Assembly (NCBI RefSeq): GCF_018614095.1
Contig: NZ_JAGGOY010000007.1
Span: forward strand, 1-64,000
Length of the DNA: 64,000 bases
Direction of reading: 5' to 3'
Origin: Streptomyces sp. ISL-87
GTDB lineage: Bacteria > Actinomycetota > Actinomycetes > Streptomycetales > Streptomycetaceae
The notes below the pieces were generated by a model. The model saw nothing but the letters and a program-made list of their open reading frames with translations, was not told the origin of the DNA and searched no databases. Shown here one piece after another: positions 6,853-15,096 of the stretch. Within the stretch, counting starts at the first letter, position 1. Each line of letters begins with the position of its first letter. The position numbers were made by a program, and so were the translations under genes.

Positions 6853-7644
6853 TTGTCTCGGCTCGTTGCCTACTTGGCGCTGGCGCTCACTGCCGGAGTG
6901 GCTAGCTTCTTCATTACGAATTCCACAATCATCAACATGACAGCAGGACTTAGTGTTGGGCTGCTGATTCCAATTCTTGATGAGGTCGCGAAGAATTGGG
7001 GTCAACTTCGGCACGTCTGGTACTCGATTCGATACCGAAGAAAGTCCATTAGAGTCTCCACGTCGTATCTTTTTCGCATACTCGTCGACGGCAAGTACCT
7101 TCTAATTCGCGGATCTCGATATGTGAATCAATTTCAACCTGTCGGGGGGGTGCATAAGGTTTCCCCGCAGGGAAGCAGCGTGCTATCGGCAATGGGGGTT
7201 ACTGACGACGATCTGATTCCCGTGGATCCTGCTAGGTATGGAGATATTCGCGTGCGCGTACCTGGCAAGATGATTGCCAAATTCTTTCACTGGTTTGAAT
7301 CAAGGGAAGGTCGCGAAGACTCTCCTTGGAGGGAGTTCCAGGAGGAGTTGGTGGCCACAGGGATTGTGTCGGTGGTGAATTTTCCGCACATCATGCATAA
7401 TTATCTTCGGCGGGAAGTTGACGTAATTCGATTTAGCGAATATGCGGATTCCCTTGAAATTCTAGTTGCTGACATATATGAACTCGTACCCAATCAGGAT
7501 CAGCTGAATGAGTTGAGGCGGCTAGCGGCCGCAGGGAATCCCGACTTGGTATGGGTATCCGCCCAACAGATTCGACGGAGAGGTGCTACTCCGGGACAGG
7601 AGCAGGTCATCGAAATCGCGGCGCACGCTCGCAGAATCCTGTAA
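6853..7644 (+). CDS. Two-TM protein with SMODS-associated-type NUDIX domain
   Basis: A 263-residue protein starting at TTG 6853; its AGGAG ribosome site overlaps the RT stop codon, so the two genes are one coupled operon. Two hydrophobic helices occur at about 5-22 and 26-43, then a basic stretch (RYRRKSIRV). The NUDIX domain runs from about 70 to 215: YLLIRGSRY, FQPVGGV (94-100), DIRVRVP (131-137) and the box E-x7-REFQEEL (150s to 165) with both metal-binding glutamates. The first glycine of the box is replaced by His. This layout resembles the SMODS-associated NUDIX family described beside CBASS-type nucleotide-signalling genes. It may hydrolyse or sense a nucleotide product linked to the RT, acting at the membrane. 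AT-rich like the RT gene. Confidence 0.75.
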   Translation: MSRLVAYLALALTAGVASFFITNSTIINMTAGLSVGLLIPILDEVAKNWGQLRHVWYSIRYRRKSIRVSTSYLFRILVDGKYLLIRGSRYVNQFQPVGGVHKVSPQGSSVLSAMGVTDDDLIPVDPARYGDIRVRVPGKMIAKFFHWFESREGREDSPWREFQEELVATGIVSVVNFPHIMHNYLRREVDVIRFSEYADSLEILVADIYELVPNQDQLNELRRLAAAGNPDLVWVSAQQIRRRGATPGQEQVIEIAAHARRIL

Positions 7645-7674
7645 GGCGAAAGATCGACAGCCGACGTGGCCCTT

Positions 7675-7824
7675 CTGTCATCCCGTCTGCCGTCGTCCCA
7701 CACGGAGTGGTAGCAGGGCAGTCGCCAGGGGCCCAGGTGGAGCGCCCCGCTGGACGAACGACCTGGGCCCCTGGCGGCTGGTCTGCTACGGCTTGCCCTG
7801 GGACGACGGCAGGCGGGATGACAG
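7675..7824 (+). ncRNA. Candidate structured RNA: symmetrical 150-nt hairpin
   Basis: Two 64-base arms (7675-7738 and 7761-7824) pair with no bulges around a 22-base loop. Counting by eye, 53 positions are Watson-Crick, five are G.U in the plus-strand RNA (7686, 7705, 7708, 7717, 7722) and six are mismatches (7701-7704, 7709, 7718). The arms begin CTGTCATCCCG and end CGGGATGACAG; the inner stem contains CGCCAGGGGCCCAGGT. It starts 30 bases after the NUDIX stop. It could be an RNA partner or template of the RT, an unusually long terminator, or a palindromic mobile element; no T-run or clear target duplication is visible. GC-rich, unlike the RT operon. Confidence 0.5.
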
Positions 7825-7931
7825 CCCACCTCAACCACAACGAGTCGGTACTCGCCGCCAGCATCTCCCGGGACATTCAGCTGAACCGCCAGACCGCCCG
7901 CGAAGCCCTGCAAGGAGAGCAGCATGAATGA
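7818..7931 (+). pseudogene. 37-residue ORF, possible remnant of an element rep gene
   Basis: ATG 7818 lies inside the right arm of the hairpin; the frame runs MTAHLNHNESVLAASISR and ends REALQGEQHE, overlapping the excisionase start by eight bases. In AICEs the gene directly before xis is normally the replication initiator (RepSA), whose end often looks like this, a helical Asn/Arg/Ala stretch. I infer that this is the surviving C-terminus after deletion of the rep/tra core. It may not be translated. Confidence 0.35.
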
Positions 7932-8124
7932 GCGTTTCCTCAGCGTCGTCCAGGTTGCCGAACTGCTTGGCACCACCGTGCGGTTCCCCCGACGCCTCGT
8001 CGAGGAGCGGCGGATCACCTATGTGAAGGTCGGTCGGCACGTGCGCATCCCGGAGAGCGCCGTGCAGGCGTTCATCGCCGCCCACACCGTCGAGCCGCGT
8101 CGCCGCCTGGGGGTGGCTGCCTGA
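7924..8124 (+). CDS. xis: Excisionase, helix-turn-helix (MerR-like)
   Basis: A 66-residue DNA-binding protein with ATG 7924 and AAGGAG eight bases upstream. FLSVVQVAELLGTTVRFPRR is the winged-helix recognition region and YVKVGRHVRIPESAVQAFI is the wing and tail typical of element-encoded excisionases. It would bind near the attachment site and direct the integrase toward excision. Its stop overlaps the integrase ATG (TGATG). Intact, unlike the integrase after it. Confidence 0.85.
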   Translation: MNERFLSVVQVAELLGTTVRFPRRLVEERRITYVKVGRHVRIPESAVQAFIAAHTVEPRRRLGVAA

Positions 8125-9258
8125 TGGCCGGTAAGCGTCGCCCGTTCGGACGGGTGCGGAAGCTGCCCTCCGGCGCTATCAGGCGCGGTACGTCGGACCT
8201 GACGGGCAGCTCCGTCCCGCACCGGAGACCTTCCGGACCAAGCGGGACGCGGATGACTGGCTCGCCGACAGGCAGACCGAGATGCGGCGCGGGGACTGGC
8301 ACGACCCGGACGCCGGGAAGGTTCGGTTCGGTCCGTACGCCGTTGCGTGGATCAAGGAGCGCGAGCTGACCAGCACCACTCGGCAGCTCTACTCCTCGCT
8401 CCTCAAGCACCACTTGGAGCCCAACTTCGGCGCCGTCAACGTGGCGGAGATTTCGACCCTCTCGTTCGGCGCTGGCGTGCTGACAAGCTCGCCGCCGGCA
8501 CCGGGCCCACCACGGTCGCCAAGGCGTACGCCTTGCTGCGGGCCATCCTGGGTACGGCGCTGTCTGACCAGATGATCAGGCGCAATCCGTGTCAGGTGAA
8601 GGGTGCGAGCACCGTGCACACCCCGGAGCGGCCGACCGCCACGGTCGAGGAGGTCTACGCCCTGGCGGCGGCGGTCCAGCCCCGGTACAGGGCGCTCGTG
8701 TTGATGGCAGGCCTGCTCGGTCTGCGCTGGGGGGAGCTGATCGGTCTCCATCGCCGGGACATCGACCTCGACCACCAGGCCGTGCGCGTCCGCCGGGCCG
8801 TTGCCGAGCTGAGCAACGGGCAGCGGGAGATCAAGGCGCCCAAGAGCGCCGCCGGCAAGCGCACCGTCACGATTCCGGGCGTGATCGTCTCGGAGATCCG
8901 GGCCCATCTGAAGGTCTACTCCGAGCCGGGTCCGGACGGGCGGATCTTCATCGGGGCCAAGGGGGCGACTCCGCGCCGGAATCACTTCAACCGGCTGTGG
9001 CACAAGGCGTGTCGGGAGGTGGGGATCAAGGGGCTGCACTTTCATGATCTTCGGCACACGGGCAACACCCTGGCCGCGTCGACGGGCGCCAGCACCCGCG
9101 AGTTGATGGCGCGGATGGGCCACCGCACCGCCCGCGCCGCGCTGATCTACCAGCACGCCAGTGCCGACCGGGATCGGCTGATCACCGACGCGCTCAGCGC
9201 GCTCGTGGAGAAGGGCACGCGGAAGGGCAAGGGGCACGCGGGGGGCACGGGAACCTGA
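8124..9258 (+). pseudogene. int: Tyrosine-recombinase integrase with two frameshifts
   Basis: Starts MAGKRRPFGRVRKLPSG, coupled to xis. Near 8174 one base is missing (GGCGCTAT where GGCCGCTAT keeps the frame), shifting to the frame of RYQARYVGPDGQLRP and MRRGDWHDPD. Near 8464 a second base is missing (TCGTTCGG for TCGGTTCGG), shifting into the frame of VRRWRADKLAAG, which then runs intact to the end. The catalytic domain is complete: GLRWGEL with the first Arg, HDLRHTGN, the later MGHRTARA and the Tyr in LIYQHA. Full length would be about 378 residues. The two losses do not cancel, so a whole protein cannot be made unless these are sequencing errors. Confidence 0.85.
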
Positions 9259-9279
9259 TCACGGGTCCCGGGAACGACT

Positions 9280-9318
9280 AAGGGCCAGGCGGAGGAAACG
9301 TCCTCTGACCTGGCCCTT
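9280..9318 (+). terminator. Terminator between integrase and tRNA-Gly
   Basis: AAGGGCCAGG (9280-9289) pairs with CCTGGCCCTT (9309-9318), with a second inner GGAGGA/TCCTC pairing, followed by a short T-run. It separates the integrase from the tRNA gene and could serve both directions. Confidence 0.6.
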
Positions 9319-9328
9319 TGTGCTTCAG

Positions 9329-9375
9329 AGCGGGTGACGGGAATCGAACCCGCGTAGCTAGTTTGGAAGACTAGT
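9329..9375. other. Probable attachment half-site in the 3' part of tRNA-Gly
   Basis: The integrase end is 70 bases from the 3' end of tRNA-Gly, and the 3' end points at the integrase, the classic geometry of tRNA-targeting elements. The core would be the 3' half of the tRNA. I found no matching copy elsewhere in the window, so the other end of the element should lie left of position 1. Exact limits are a guess. Confidence 0.35.
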
Positions 9376-9399
9376 GCTCTACCATTGAGCTACACCCGC
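9329..9399 (-). tRNA. tRNA-Gly (TCC)
   Basis: Seventy-one bases read on the minus strand: acceptor GCGGGTG pairs with CACCCGC, the anticodon loop is CTTCCAA giving TCC, and the T-arm holds GGTTCGATTCC. The CCA end is not encoded. Its 3' end faces the integrase pseudogene, marking it as the insertion target of the element on the left. The 190 bases between this gene and tRNA-Pro show no gene. Confidence 0.95.
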
Positions 9400-9589
9400 A
9401 ACACGCGCGCCGCAGGTCGAAGACCGCGGCACGGACAGCATCCTAGCGGGTCGCGCCGGGGGAGTGCACACCACATTCGAGGCCGCCGCGCGGATCCGGT
9501 TCGTATGCCCGTCCCCGCACTCCCGGGATTCGCGCGCGGCCGCGGCATGTCGGAGGGCGTTCGGGCATGTACCCTACGTGTCGCACCGA

Positions 9590-9666
9590 CGGGGTGTGGC
9601 GCAGCTTGGTAGCGCGTCCGCTTTGGGAGCGGAAGGTCGTCGGTTCGAATCCGGCCACCCCGACCA
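9590..9666 (+). tRNA. tRNA-Pro (TGG), CCA encoded
   Basis: Acceptor CGGGGTG pairs with CACCCCG, the anticodon loop CTTTGGGAG gives TGG, the T-arm is GTTCGAATC, and CCA is encoded at 9664-9666. It is the first core gene right of the element. Confidence 0.95.
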
Positions 9667-9830
9667 CCAGCCTTCTTCCACGAAGATCGCGTTGTGGGCT
9701 GATTGCCGCTTGCGGTTACTATGCAAGCTGCGTGCCCGTGTGTCTGATGTACCGGGCCGAAGTCCGCTGAACCGCTGAACCGCAGCGTGACGGCAGAACC
9801 CCCAGCAGTCAGCCACAAGGAGACCGAACC

Positions 9831-11234
9831 GTGAAGAGCGCCGTGGAGACCCTGAACCCGACTCGGGTTCGGCTCACTGTTGAGGTGCCCTTCGAGGAGC
9901 TCAAGGACAGCCTCGACGCGGCGTACAAGAAGATCAACCAGCAGGTCACGGTGAAGGGCTTCCGCAAGGGCAAGATCCCGGCCCGCGTCATCGACCAGCG
10001 CTTCGGCCGCGGTGCGGTGCTGGAGGAGGCCGTCAACGACGCCCTCCCGAAGTTCTACACCGAGGCGGTCAACGAGGCCGACCTGAACCCGCTGGGCCAG
10101 CCCGAGGTCGACATCACGGAGCTGAAGGACGGCGAGCTGCTCGCCTTCACCGCCGAGGTGGACGTCCGCCCCGAGATCGAGATCCCGGACTACTCCGGCA
10201 TCGAGGTCGAGGTCGACGCCATCGAGGTCTCGGACGAGGACGTCGAGAAGTCGGTCGAGCAGCTGCGCGCCCGCTTCGCGTCCACCAAGGACGTCGAGCG
10301 CGCGGCCGAGGACGGCGACGTCGTCACCATCGACCTCGAGGCCAAGGTCGACGGCGAGGTGCTGCCCGACGGCGTCGCCTCCGACGTCTCCTACACCATC
10401 GGCTCGGGCGAGCTCCTCGAGGGCATCGACGAGGCCGTCAAGGGCCTGGAGGCCGGTGGCGAGGCCACCTTCACCTCCCAGCTGAAGGGCGGCTCCGCCG
10501 AGGGCAAGGACGCCGAGGTCACCGTCAAGGTCACCAAGGTCTCCGCCCGCGAGCTGCCGGAGCTGGACGACGAGTTCGCGCAGATGGCGAGCGAGTTCGA
10601 CACCCTTGAGGACCTCAAGGCGGACAGCCGCAAGCGCCTCGAGAACATGAAGCAGTACGACCAGGCCACCCAGGCCCAGGAGCGCGTCCTGGAGAAGTTC
10701 CTGGAGCTCGCGGAGATCCCCGTCCCCGAGAAGCTGCTCGCGGACGAGGTCCAGACCCGCAAGCACAACCTGGAGCACCACCAGCTCGGCCAGATGGGTC
10801 TGACCATCGAGAAGTACCTGGAGTTCCAGGGCAAGACGGTCGAGGAGTTCGACGCCGAGACCTCCGAGCAGGCGATCAAGGGCATCAAGACCCAGTTCCT
10901 GCTGGACGCCCTGGTCAACAAGGAGAAGCTGGGCGTCAACCAGGAGGAGCTCACCGAGCACCTCATGCGCCGCGCGCAGTCCTCCGGCATGTCCCCCGAC
11001 CAGTTCGCCCAGGCGGTCGTCGAGGGCGGCCAGGTCCCGATGCTGGTCGGCGAGGTCGCTCGCGGCAAGGCCCTCGCGGTCGTCGTCGAGAAGGCCAAGG
11101 TCGTCGACACCAACGGTGACGTCGTGGACCTCTCCGACGACGAGGACGAGCTGGAGATCGCCGCCGAGACCGTCGAGGCGGCAGTCGAAGGCGCCGCCGA
11201 CGAGGACGAGGCGAAGGCCGACGAGGCCAAGTAA
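9831..11234 (+). CDS. tig: Trigger factor, ribosome-bound chaperone and PPIase
   Basis: A 467-residue cytosolic chaperone that meets nascent chains at the ribosomal exit. The N-terminal domain carries the ribosome signature [13 protein letters not shown] (residues about 44-56). The FKBP-type PPIase domain follows (about 160-245: [36 protein letters not shown]). The helical C-terminal chaperone domain runs to about 425, and the tail is very acidic ([14 protein letters not shown], ending [11 protein letters not shown]), as in other Streptomyces. AAGGAG precedes the GTG start. It stands upstream of the clpP genes, the usual tig-clpP-clpX order, but a strong terminator separates it from them. Confidence 0.97.
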   Translation: MKSAVETLNPTRVRLTVEVPFEELKDSLDAAYKKINQQVTVKGFRKGKIPARVIDQRFGRGAVLEEAVNDALPKFYTEAVNEADLNPLGQPEVDITELKDGELLAFTAEVDVRPEIEIPDYSGIEVEVDAIEVSDEDVEKSVEQLRARFASTKDVERAAEDGDVVTIDLEAKVDGEVLPDGVASDVSYTIGSGELLEGIDEAVKGLEAGGEATFTSQLKGGSAEGKDAEVTVKVTKVSARELPELDDEFAQMASEFDTLEDLKADSRKRLENMKQYDQATQAQERVLEKFLELAEIPVPEKLLADEVQTRKHNLEHHQLGQMGLTIEKYLEFQGKTVEEFDAETSEQAIKGIKTQFLLDALVNKEKLGVNQEELTEHLMRRAQSSGMSPDQFAQAVVEGGQVPMLVGEVARGKALAVVVEKAKVVDTNGDVVDLSDDEDELEIAAETVEAAVEGAADEDEAKADEAK

Positions 11235-11266
11235 CACCCCGGGCAACGCCCACTGAGCAATGCCCC

Positions 11267-11300
11267 GAAGGGCCCGGACGCAGCCGCGTCCGGGCCCTTC
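11267..11300 (+). terminator. Terminator after tig
   Basis: GAAGGGCCCGGACGC (11267-11281) pairs perfectly with GCGTCCGGGCCCTTC (11286-11300) over a four-base loop. Confidence 0.85.
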
Positions 11301-11337
11301 GCGGCAGTCGCGCCGTGCTCGTACCGGGGCTTCGTAC

Positions 11338-11355
11338 CTTGCGCTCCGAGCGAAC
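11338..11355. promoter_or_regulatory. ClgR-like operator upstream of clpP1
   Basis: CTTGCGCTCCGAGCGAAC contains CGC-N5-GCGAAC, matching the published ClgR consensus (CGC-YNANR-GCG) at all but one spacer base. It is centred near 11347, about 50 bases before a TAGGGT -10-like hexamer (11394-11399) and 173 before clpP1. ClgR is the known activator of clp genes in Streptomyces and Corynebacterium. Confidence 0.6.
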
Positions 11356-11519
11356 AGTTCGGGAAGCGGGATGGCGTTGTCCGACCTGCGCGTTAGGGTC
11401 CATGAATACGAGGGCACGGGAGTACCCGACGCCGGTGGGCTTCGCCCGCACGGCTGGTCCGCGCCCCAGAACGAGACGCTGAGACGGCATGTGGCCGTCG
11501 GAGACGAGCAGGTGGATAC

Positions 11520-12137
11520 GTGACGAATCTGATGCCTTACGCCGCGGGTGAGCCGTCCATCGGTGGCGGCCTCGGCGACCATGTCTACAACCGGCTGCTC
11601 GGCGAGCGCATCATCTTCCTCGGCCAGCCGGTCGACGACGACATCGCGAACAAGATCACGGCGCAGCTCCTCCTCCTGGCCGCCGAGCCGGAGAAGGACA
11701 TCTACCTGTACATCAACAGCCCCGGTGGCTCCGTGACGGCCGGCATGGCGGTCTACGACACCATGCAGTACATCAAGAACGACGTCGTCACCATCGGTAT
11801 GGGCATGGCCGCCTCGATGGGCCAGTTCCTGCTCACCGGCGGCACCGCCGGCAAGCGCTTCGCGCTCCCGAACACCGACATCCTGATGCACCAGGGCTCC
11901 GCCGGCATCGGCGGCACCGCCTCGGACATCAAGATCCAGGCCCAGTACCTGCTGCGCACGAAGCAGCGCATGGCCGAGATCACGGCCCACCACTCCGGCC
12001 AGACCGTGGAGGCGATCATCCGCGACGGCGACCGCGACCGCTGGTTCACGGCGGAGGAGGCCAAGGGGTACGGCCTCATCGACGAGATCATCTCCGCCGC
12101 GTCGCTGGTTCCCGGCGGCGGCGGCACCGGGGCCTGA
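11520..12137 (+). CDS. clpP1: ATP-dependent Clp protease proteolytic subunit ClpP1
   Basis: A 205-residue serine peptidase forming the Clp proteolytic barrel with ClpP2. The catalytic Ser sits in [11 protein letters not shown], the catalytic His in [10 protein letters not shown], and the Asp in the GDRDRW region. [17 protein letters not shown] is the handle and entry strand. GTG 11520 is used here; an in-frame ATG at 11532 is an alternative and both lie before the processed N-terminus. It is followed 69 bases later by clpP2 with no terminator, so they form one operon, probably under ClgR. Confidence 0.97.
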   Translation: MTNLMPYAAGEPSIGGGLGDHVYNRLLGERIIFLGQPVDDDIANKITAQLLLLAAEPEKDIYLYINSPGGSVTAGMAVYDTMQYIKNDVVTIGMGMAASMGQFLLTGGTAGKRFALPNTDILMHQGSAGIGGTASDIKIQAQYLLRTKQRMAEITAHHSGQTVEAIIRDGDRDRWFTAEEAKGYGLIDEIISAASLVPGGGGTGA

Positions 12138-12206
12138 TCCCGGCGAGCGACCTCCCGTAGCGCCCGCCCGTACCGGGCAAGCCTCAGCACGCAGAACGCC
12201 ACCAGG

Positions 12207-12875
12207 ATGGTGAACACCCAGATGCAGAACAACTTCTCCGCTAGCGGCCTCTACACCGGCCCGCAGGTGGACAACCGCTACGTCATCCCGCGCTTCGTCG
12301 AGCGCACGTCGCAGGGCGTGCGCGAGTACGACCCGTACGCGAAGCTCTTCGAGGAGCGCGTGATCTTCCTCGGCGTGCAGATCGACGACGCCTCGGCCAA
12401 CGACGTCATGGCGCAGCTGCTGTGCCTGGAGTCGATGGACCCGGACCGCGACATCTCCATCTACATCAACAGCCCCGGCGGCTCCTTCACCGCGCTGACG
12501 GCGATCTACGACACGATGCAGTTCGTGAAGCCGGACATCCAGACGGTCTGCATGGGCCAGGCGGCCTCCGCCGCCGCGGTCCTGCTCGCCGCCGGCACCC
12601 CCGGCAAGCGCATGGCCCTGCCGAACGCCCGCGTGCTGATCCACCAGCCGTCCGGCGGCACGGGCCGTGAGCAGCTCTCCGACCTGGAGATCGCGGCCAA
12701 CGAGATCCTGCGCATGCGCGACCAGCTGGAGACCATGCTGGCCAAGCACTCGACGACGCCGATCGAGAAGATCCGCGACGACATCGAGCGCGACAAGATC
12801 CTGACGGCCGAGGACGCGCTCGCGTACGGCCTGATCGACCAGATCGTCTCGACCCGCAAGAACAGCACGGTCTGA
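12207..12875 (+). CDS. clpP2: ATP-dependent Clp protease proteolytic subunit ClpP2
   Basis: A 222-residue ClpP paralogue with an N-terminal extension that is probably removed on maturation. Ser is in [13 protein letters not shown], His in VLIHQPSGG, and Asp in [13 protein letters not shown]. In Actinobacteria ClpP1 and ClpP2 assemble as mixed heptamer rings and need both subunits for activity. The stop is followed by a GC hairpin at 12934, separating it from clpX. Confidence 0.96.
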   Translation: MVNTQMQNNFSASGLYTGPQVDNRYVIPRFVERTSQGVREYDPYAKLFEERVIFLGVQIDDASANDVMAQLLCLESMDPDRDISIYINSPGGSFTALTAIYDTMQFVKPDIQTVCMGQAASAAAVLLAAGTPGKRMALPNARVLIHQPSGGTGREQLSDLEIAANEILRMRDQLETMLAKHSTTPIEKIRDDIERDKILTAEDALAYGLIDQIVSTRKNSTV

Positions 12876-12933
12876 TCCTTGCCGCCAGTTGGCGTGGGCA
12901 CGTCGCCGCATTGAGCGATGTGAACCACGTCAA

Positions 12934-12955
12934 GGGGGCCCCGCACGGGGCCCCC
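12934..12955 (+). terminator. Terminator between clpP2 and clpX
   Basis: GGGGGCCCCG (12934-12943) pairs with CGGGGCCCCC (12946-12955), a very tight perfect hairpin. It implies that clpX is expressed at least partly from its own promoter. Confidence 0.75.
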
Positions 12956-13028
12956 GGCAAGGTACCGTCGGATATGAGGCACCAGGAGCGCTGAACCAGG
13001 CGTCTCCCAGGCGAAGGGGAAGCACCTC

Positions 13029-14315
13029 GTGGCACGCATCGGTGACGGCGGCGACCTGCTCAAGTGCTCGTTCTGCGGAAAGAGCCAGAAGCAGGTGAAG
13101 AAGCTCATCGCAGGACCCGGTGTGTACATCTGCGACGAGTGCATCGACCTCTGCAACGAGATCATCGAAGAGGAACTCGCGGAGACCTCCGAGGTGCGGT
13201 GGGAGGAACTCCCCAAGCCTCGCGAGATCTACGAGTTCCTGGAGAGCTACGTCGTCGGCCAGGAGCCGGCGAAGAAGGCGCTCTCCGTAGCGGTGTACAA
13301 CCACTACAAGCGGGTCCAGGCCGGCGAGAACGGCGGCGCGCAGGGCCGGGACGACGCGATCGAGCTCGCGAAGTCCAACATCCTGCTGCTGGGCCCGACG
13401 GGCTCCGGCAAGACCCTCCTCGCGCAGACGCTCGCCCGCATGCTGAACGTCCCGTTCGCCATCGCCGACGCGACGGCGCTGACGGAGGCCGGGTATGTCG
13501 GCGAGGACGTCGAGAACATCCTGCTCAAGCTGATCCAGGCGGCCGACTACGACGTCAAGAAGGCCGAGACCGGGATCATCTACATCGACGAGATCGACAA
13601 GGTCGCCCGCAAGAGCGAGAACCCGTCGATCACCCGCGATGTGAGCGGCGAGGGCGTCCAGCAGGCCTTGTTGAAGATCCTGGAAGGCACCACGGCCTCC
13701 GTACCGCCGCAGGGCGGCCGGAAGCACCCTCACCAGGAGTTCATCCAGATCGACACGACGAACGTGCTCTTCATCGTGGGCGGCGCCTTCGCCGGCCTGG
13801 AGAAGATCATCGAGTCGCGGGCGGGCGCCAAGGGCATCGGCTTCGGGGCGACGATCCGCTCGAAGCGCGAGATCGAGGCGAGCGACCAGTTCCAGGAGGT
13901 CATGCCGGAGGACCTGGTGAAGTTCGGGATGATCCCCGAGTTCATCGGCCGCCTCCCCGTCATCACCTCCGTGCACAACCTGGACCGCGAGGCCCTGCTC
14001 CAGATCCTCATCGAGCCGCGTAACGCGCTGGTGAAGCAGTACCAGCGGCTGTTCGAACTCGACGGTGTCGAGCTGGACTTCGAGCGCGAGGCCCTTGAAG
14101 CCATCGCGGACCAGGCGATCCTCCGCCAGACGGGCGCGCGCGGCCTGCGCGCCATTATGGAGGAGGTCCTGATGTCGGTGATGTACGAGGTGCCGTCTCG
14201 CAAGGACGTGGCCCGCGTGGTCATCACCTCGGACGTGGTCCGCTCCAACGTCAACCCGACACTGGTCCCCCGCATCGTCCCGAAGGACCAGGGCCCGCAG
14301 GAGAAGTCGGCGTAG
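13029..14315 (+). CDS. clpX: ATP-dependent Clp protease ATP-binding subunit ClpX
   Basis: A 428-residue AAA+ unfoldase that feeds substrates to ClpP1P2. The N-terminal zinc-binding domain has CSFC (residues 15-18) and CDEC (37-40). Walker A is [12 protein letters not shown], Walker [10 protein letters not shown], and sensor motifs include [13 protein letters not shown] and [11 protein letters not shown]. The IGF-type loop for docking on ClpP reads KGIGFGA. Starts at GTG 13029. A long perfect terminator follows. Confidence 0.97.
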   Translation: MARIGDGGDLLKCSFCGKSQKQVKKLIAGPGVYICDECIDLCNEIIEEELAETSEVRWEELPKPREIYEFLESYVVGQEPAKKALSVAVYNHYKRVQAGENGGAQGRDDAIELAKSNILLLGPTGSGKTLLAQTLARMLNVPFAIADATALTEAGYVGEDVENILLKLIQAADYDVKKAETGIIYIDEIDKVARKSENPSITRDVSGEGVQQALLKILEGTTASVPPQGGRKHPHQEFIQIDTTNVLFIVGGAFAGLEKIIESRAGAKGIGFGATIRSKREIEASDQFQEVMPEDLVKFGMIPEFIGRLPVITSVHNLDREALLQILIEPRNALVKQYQRLFELDGVELDFEREALEAIADQAILRQTGARGLRAIMEEVLMSVMYEVPSRKDVARVVITSDVVRSNVNPTLVPRIVPKDQGPQEKSA

Positions 14316-14332
14316 CCGCAGCACACAAACAC

Positions 14333-14370
14333 GCAGAAGGGGCGCCCCCGGTCGGGGGCGCCCCTTCTGC
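14333..14370 (+). terminator. Terminator after clpX
   Basis: GCAGAAGGGGCGCCCCCG and its exact complement form an 18-bp stem with a two-base centre; it may be read in both directions, serving the converging secreted-protein gene as well. Confidence 0.85.
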
Positions 14371-14475
14371 GCAAGATGGCTGGAACAAGCGAGCGGTACG
14401 CGGCCAACTTTCTGGGCACACACCCGCCATCCAGGCAACGACTTGCGCTAGGCGGTCTTCAGCAATGCCTGATTG

Positions 14476-14775
14476 TCACGCCTGGAGGCAAATACCGTAC
14501 CGGTGGTTCCAGTTGCTGATGCCAGCGCTTTCAAGGCGGTTCATGCACCCAGGGCTGGGCTTGGGACCAGGAATAGAGGGGAAGCTGGGCGAGTACGCCG
14601 AGAAAGTGCAGGCGAGCTTTACCTTGGGTCCGACTGCGTAGTTCAGCGCCTTCGCCATCGCCACGCAGTCCTTTGCCTCTGCCGATGCGGGCGCTGCAGC
14701 GGCCAGCGGCGTGATGACGACTGCCGCCGTCAAGAAAAATGATGCAACGAGTCGTTTGGTCTTTACATGCGCCAC
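14476..14775 (-). CDS. Small secreted protein with four cysteines
   Basis: About 99 residues from GTG 14775, which has GGGGG seven bases upstream; the longer frame has no ribosome site. Residues about 1-33 form a Sec signal peptide (KTKRLVASFFLTAAVVI, then ending in APASAEA). The mature part of about 65 residues has four Cys (KDC, LAC, PGC, GIC), which could make two disulphides, plus a Pro/Ser-rich middle. No family is recognised. It lies alone between clpX and the Gln/Pro-rich membrane protein, a spot that is usually short, so it may be a strain-specific insertion. Confidence 0.6.
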   Translation of the reverse strand: MAHVKTKRLVASFFLTAAVVITPLAAAAPASAEAKDCVAMAKALNYAVGPKVKLACTFSAYSPSFPSIPGPKPSPGCMNRLESAGISNWNHRYGICLQA

Positions 14776-15061
14776 AGGTGCCCCCGGTGAATTGTTGATC
14801 AAGAGTGGTCGAGCGGGTCGCATTAGATCACATGATCGATTAAAGGGGCCAGTCGCTGCGGCCTGGATGGCTGATTCGCTGAGACCGCGCGCGATAGGTG
14901 GCGGGAACCGCTAGGTACGCTCAGGCGGCAAGTTCAAGCGGGTGGTGATTGCGAGCCGGCGGCGTGGGTCCCGCGCGCCTCGGTGATACAGGTGTCCGTG
15001 AAGTGGGATGACGCCCGTGAGGCGTGATATCAGGCCTCGCGTAGCTGACGTCAAATGCCCC
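14776..15061. other. Intergenic stretch without a recognisable gene
   Basis: Together with the hairpin that follows, this leaves about 320 bases with no plausible coding frame. It includes an AT-richer segment (ATTAGATCACATGATCGATT near 14822) that may hold the promoter of the secreted-protein gene, and otherwise shows nothing notable. Confidence 0.5.
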
Positions 15062-15087
15062 GGGGGCCCAGTGCACACTGAGCCCCC
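15062..15087 (-). terminator. Terminator of the Gln/Pro-rich membrane protein gene
   Basis: GGGGGC and GCCCCC enclose CAGTG/CACTG with single-base bulges, just beyond the stop of the minus-strand gene at 15097. Confidence 0.6.
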
Positions 15088-15096
15088 ACCGGTTGA

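Noticed and set aside
5367..7824. Classical retron
   Set aside because: RT lacks NAxxH and VTG signatures and the structured segment is downstream, not upstream; kept as an open RT-RNA hypothesis.
7551..7931. A 126-residue plus-strand gene across the hairpin
   Set aside because: Its first two thirds overlap the NUDIX gene and the hairpin and look random; only the last 37 residues look protein-like.
9390..12911. A 1173-residue minus-strand open frame opposite tig and clpP
   Set aside because: Composition follows the third-position GC bias of the plus-strand genes, which have unmistakable families. It also crosses tRNA-Pro and tRNA-Gly. A shadow frame.
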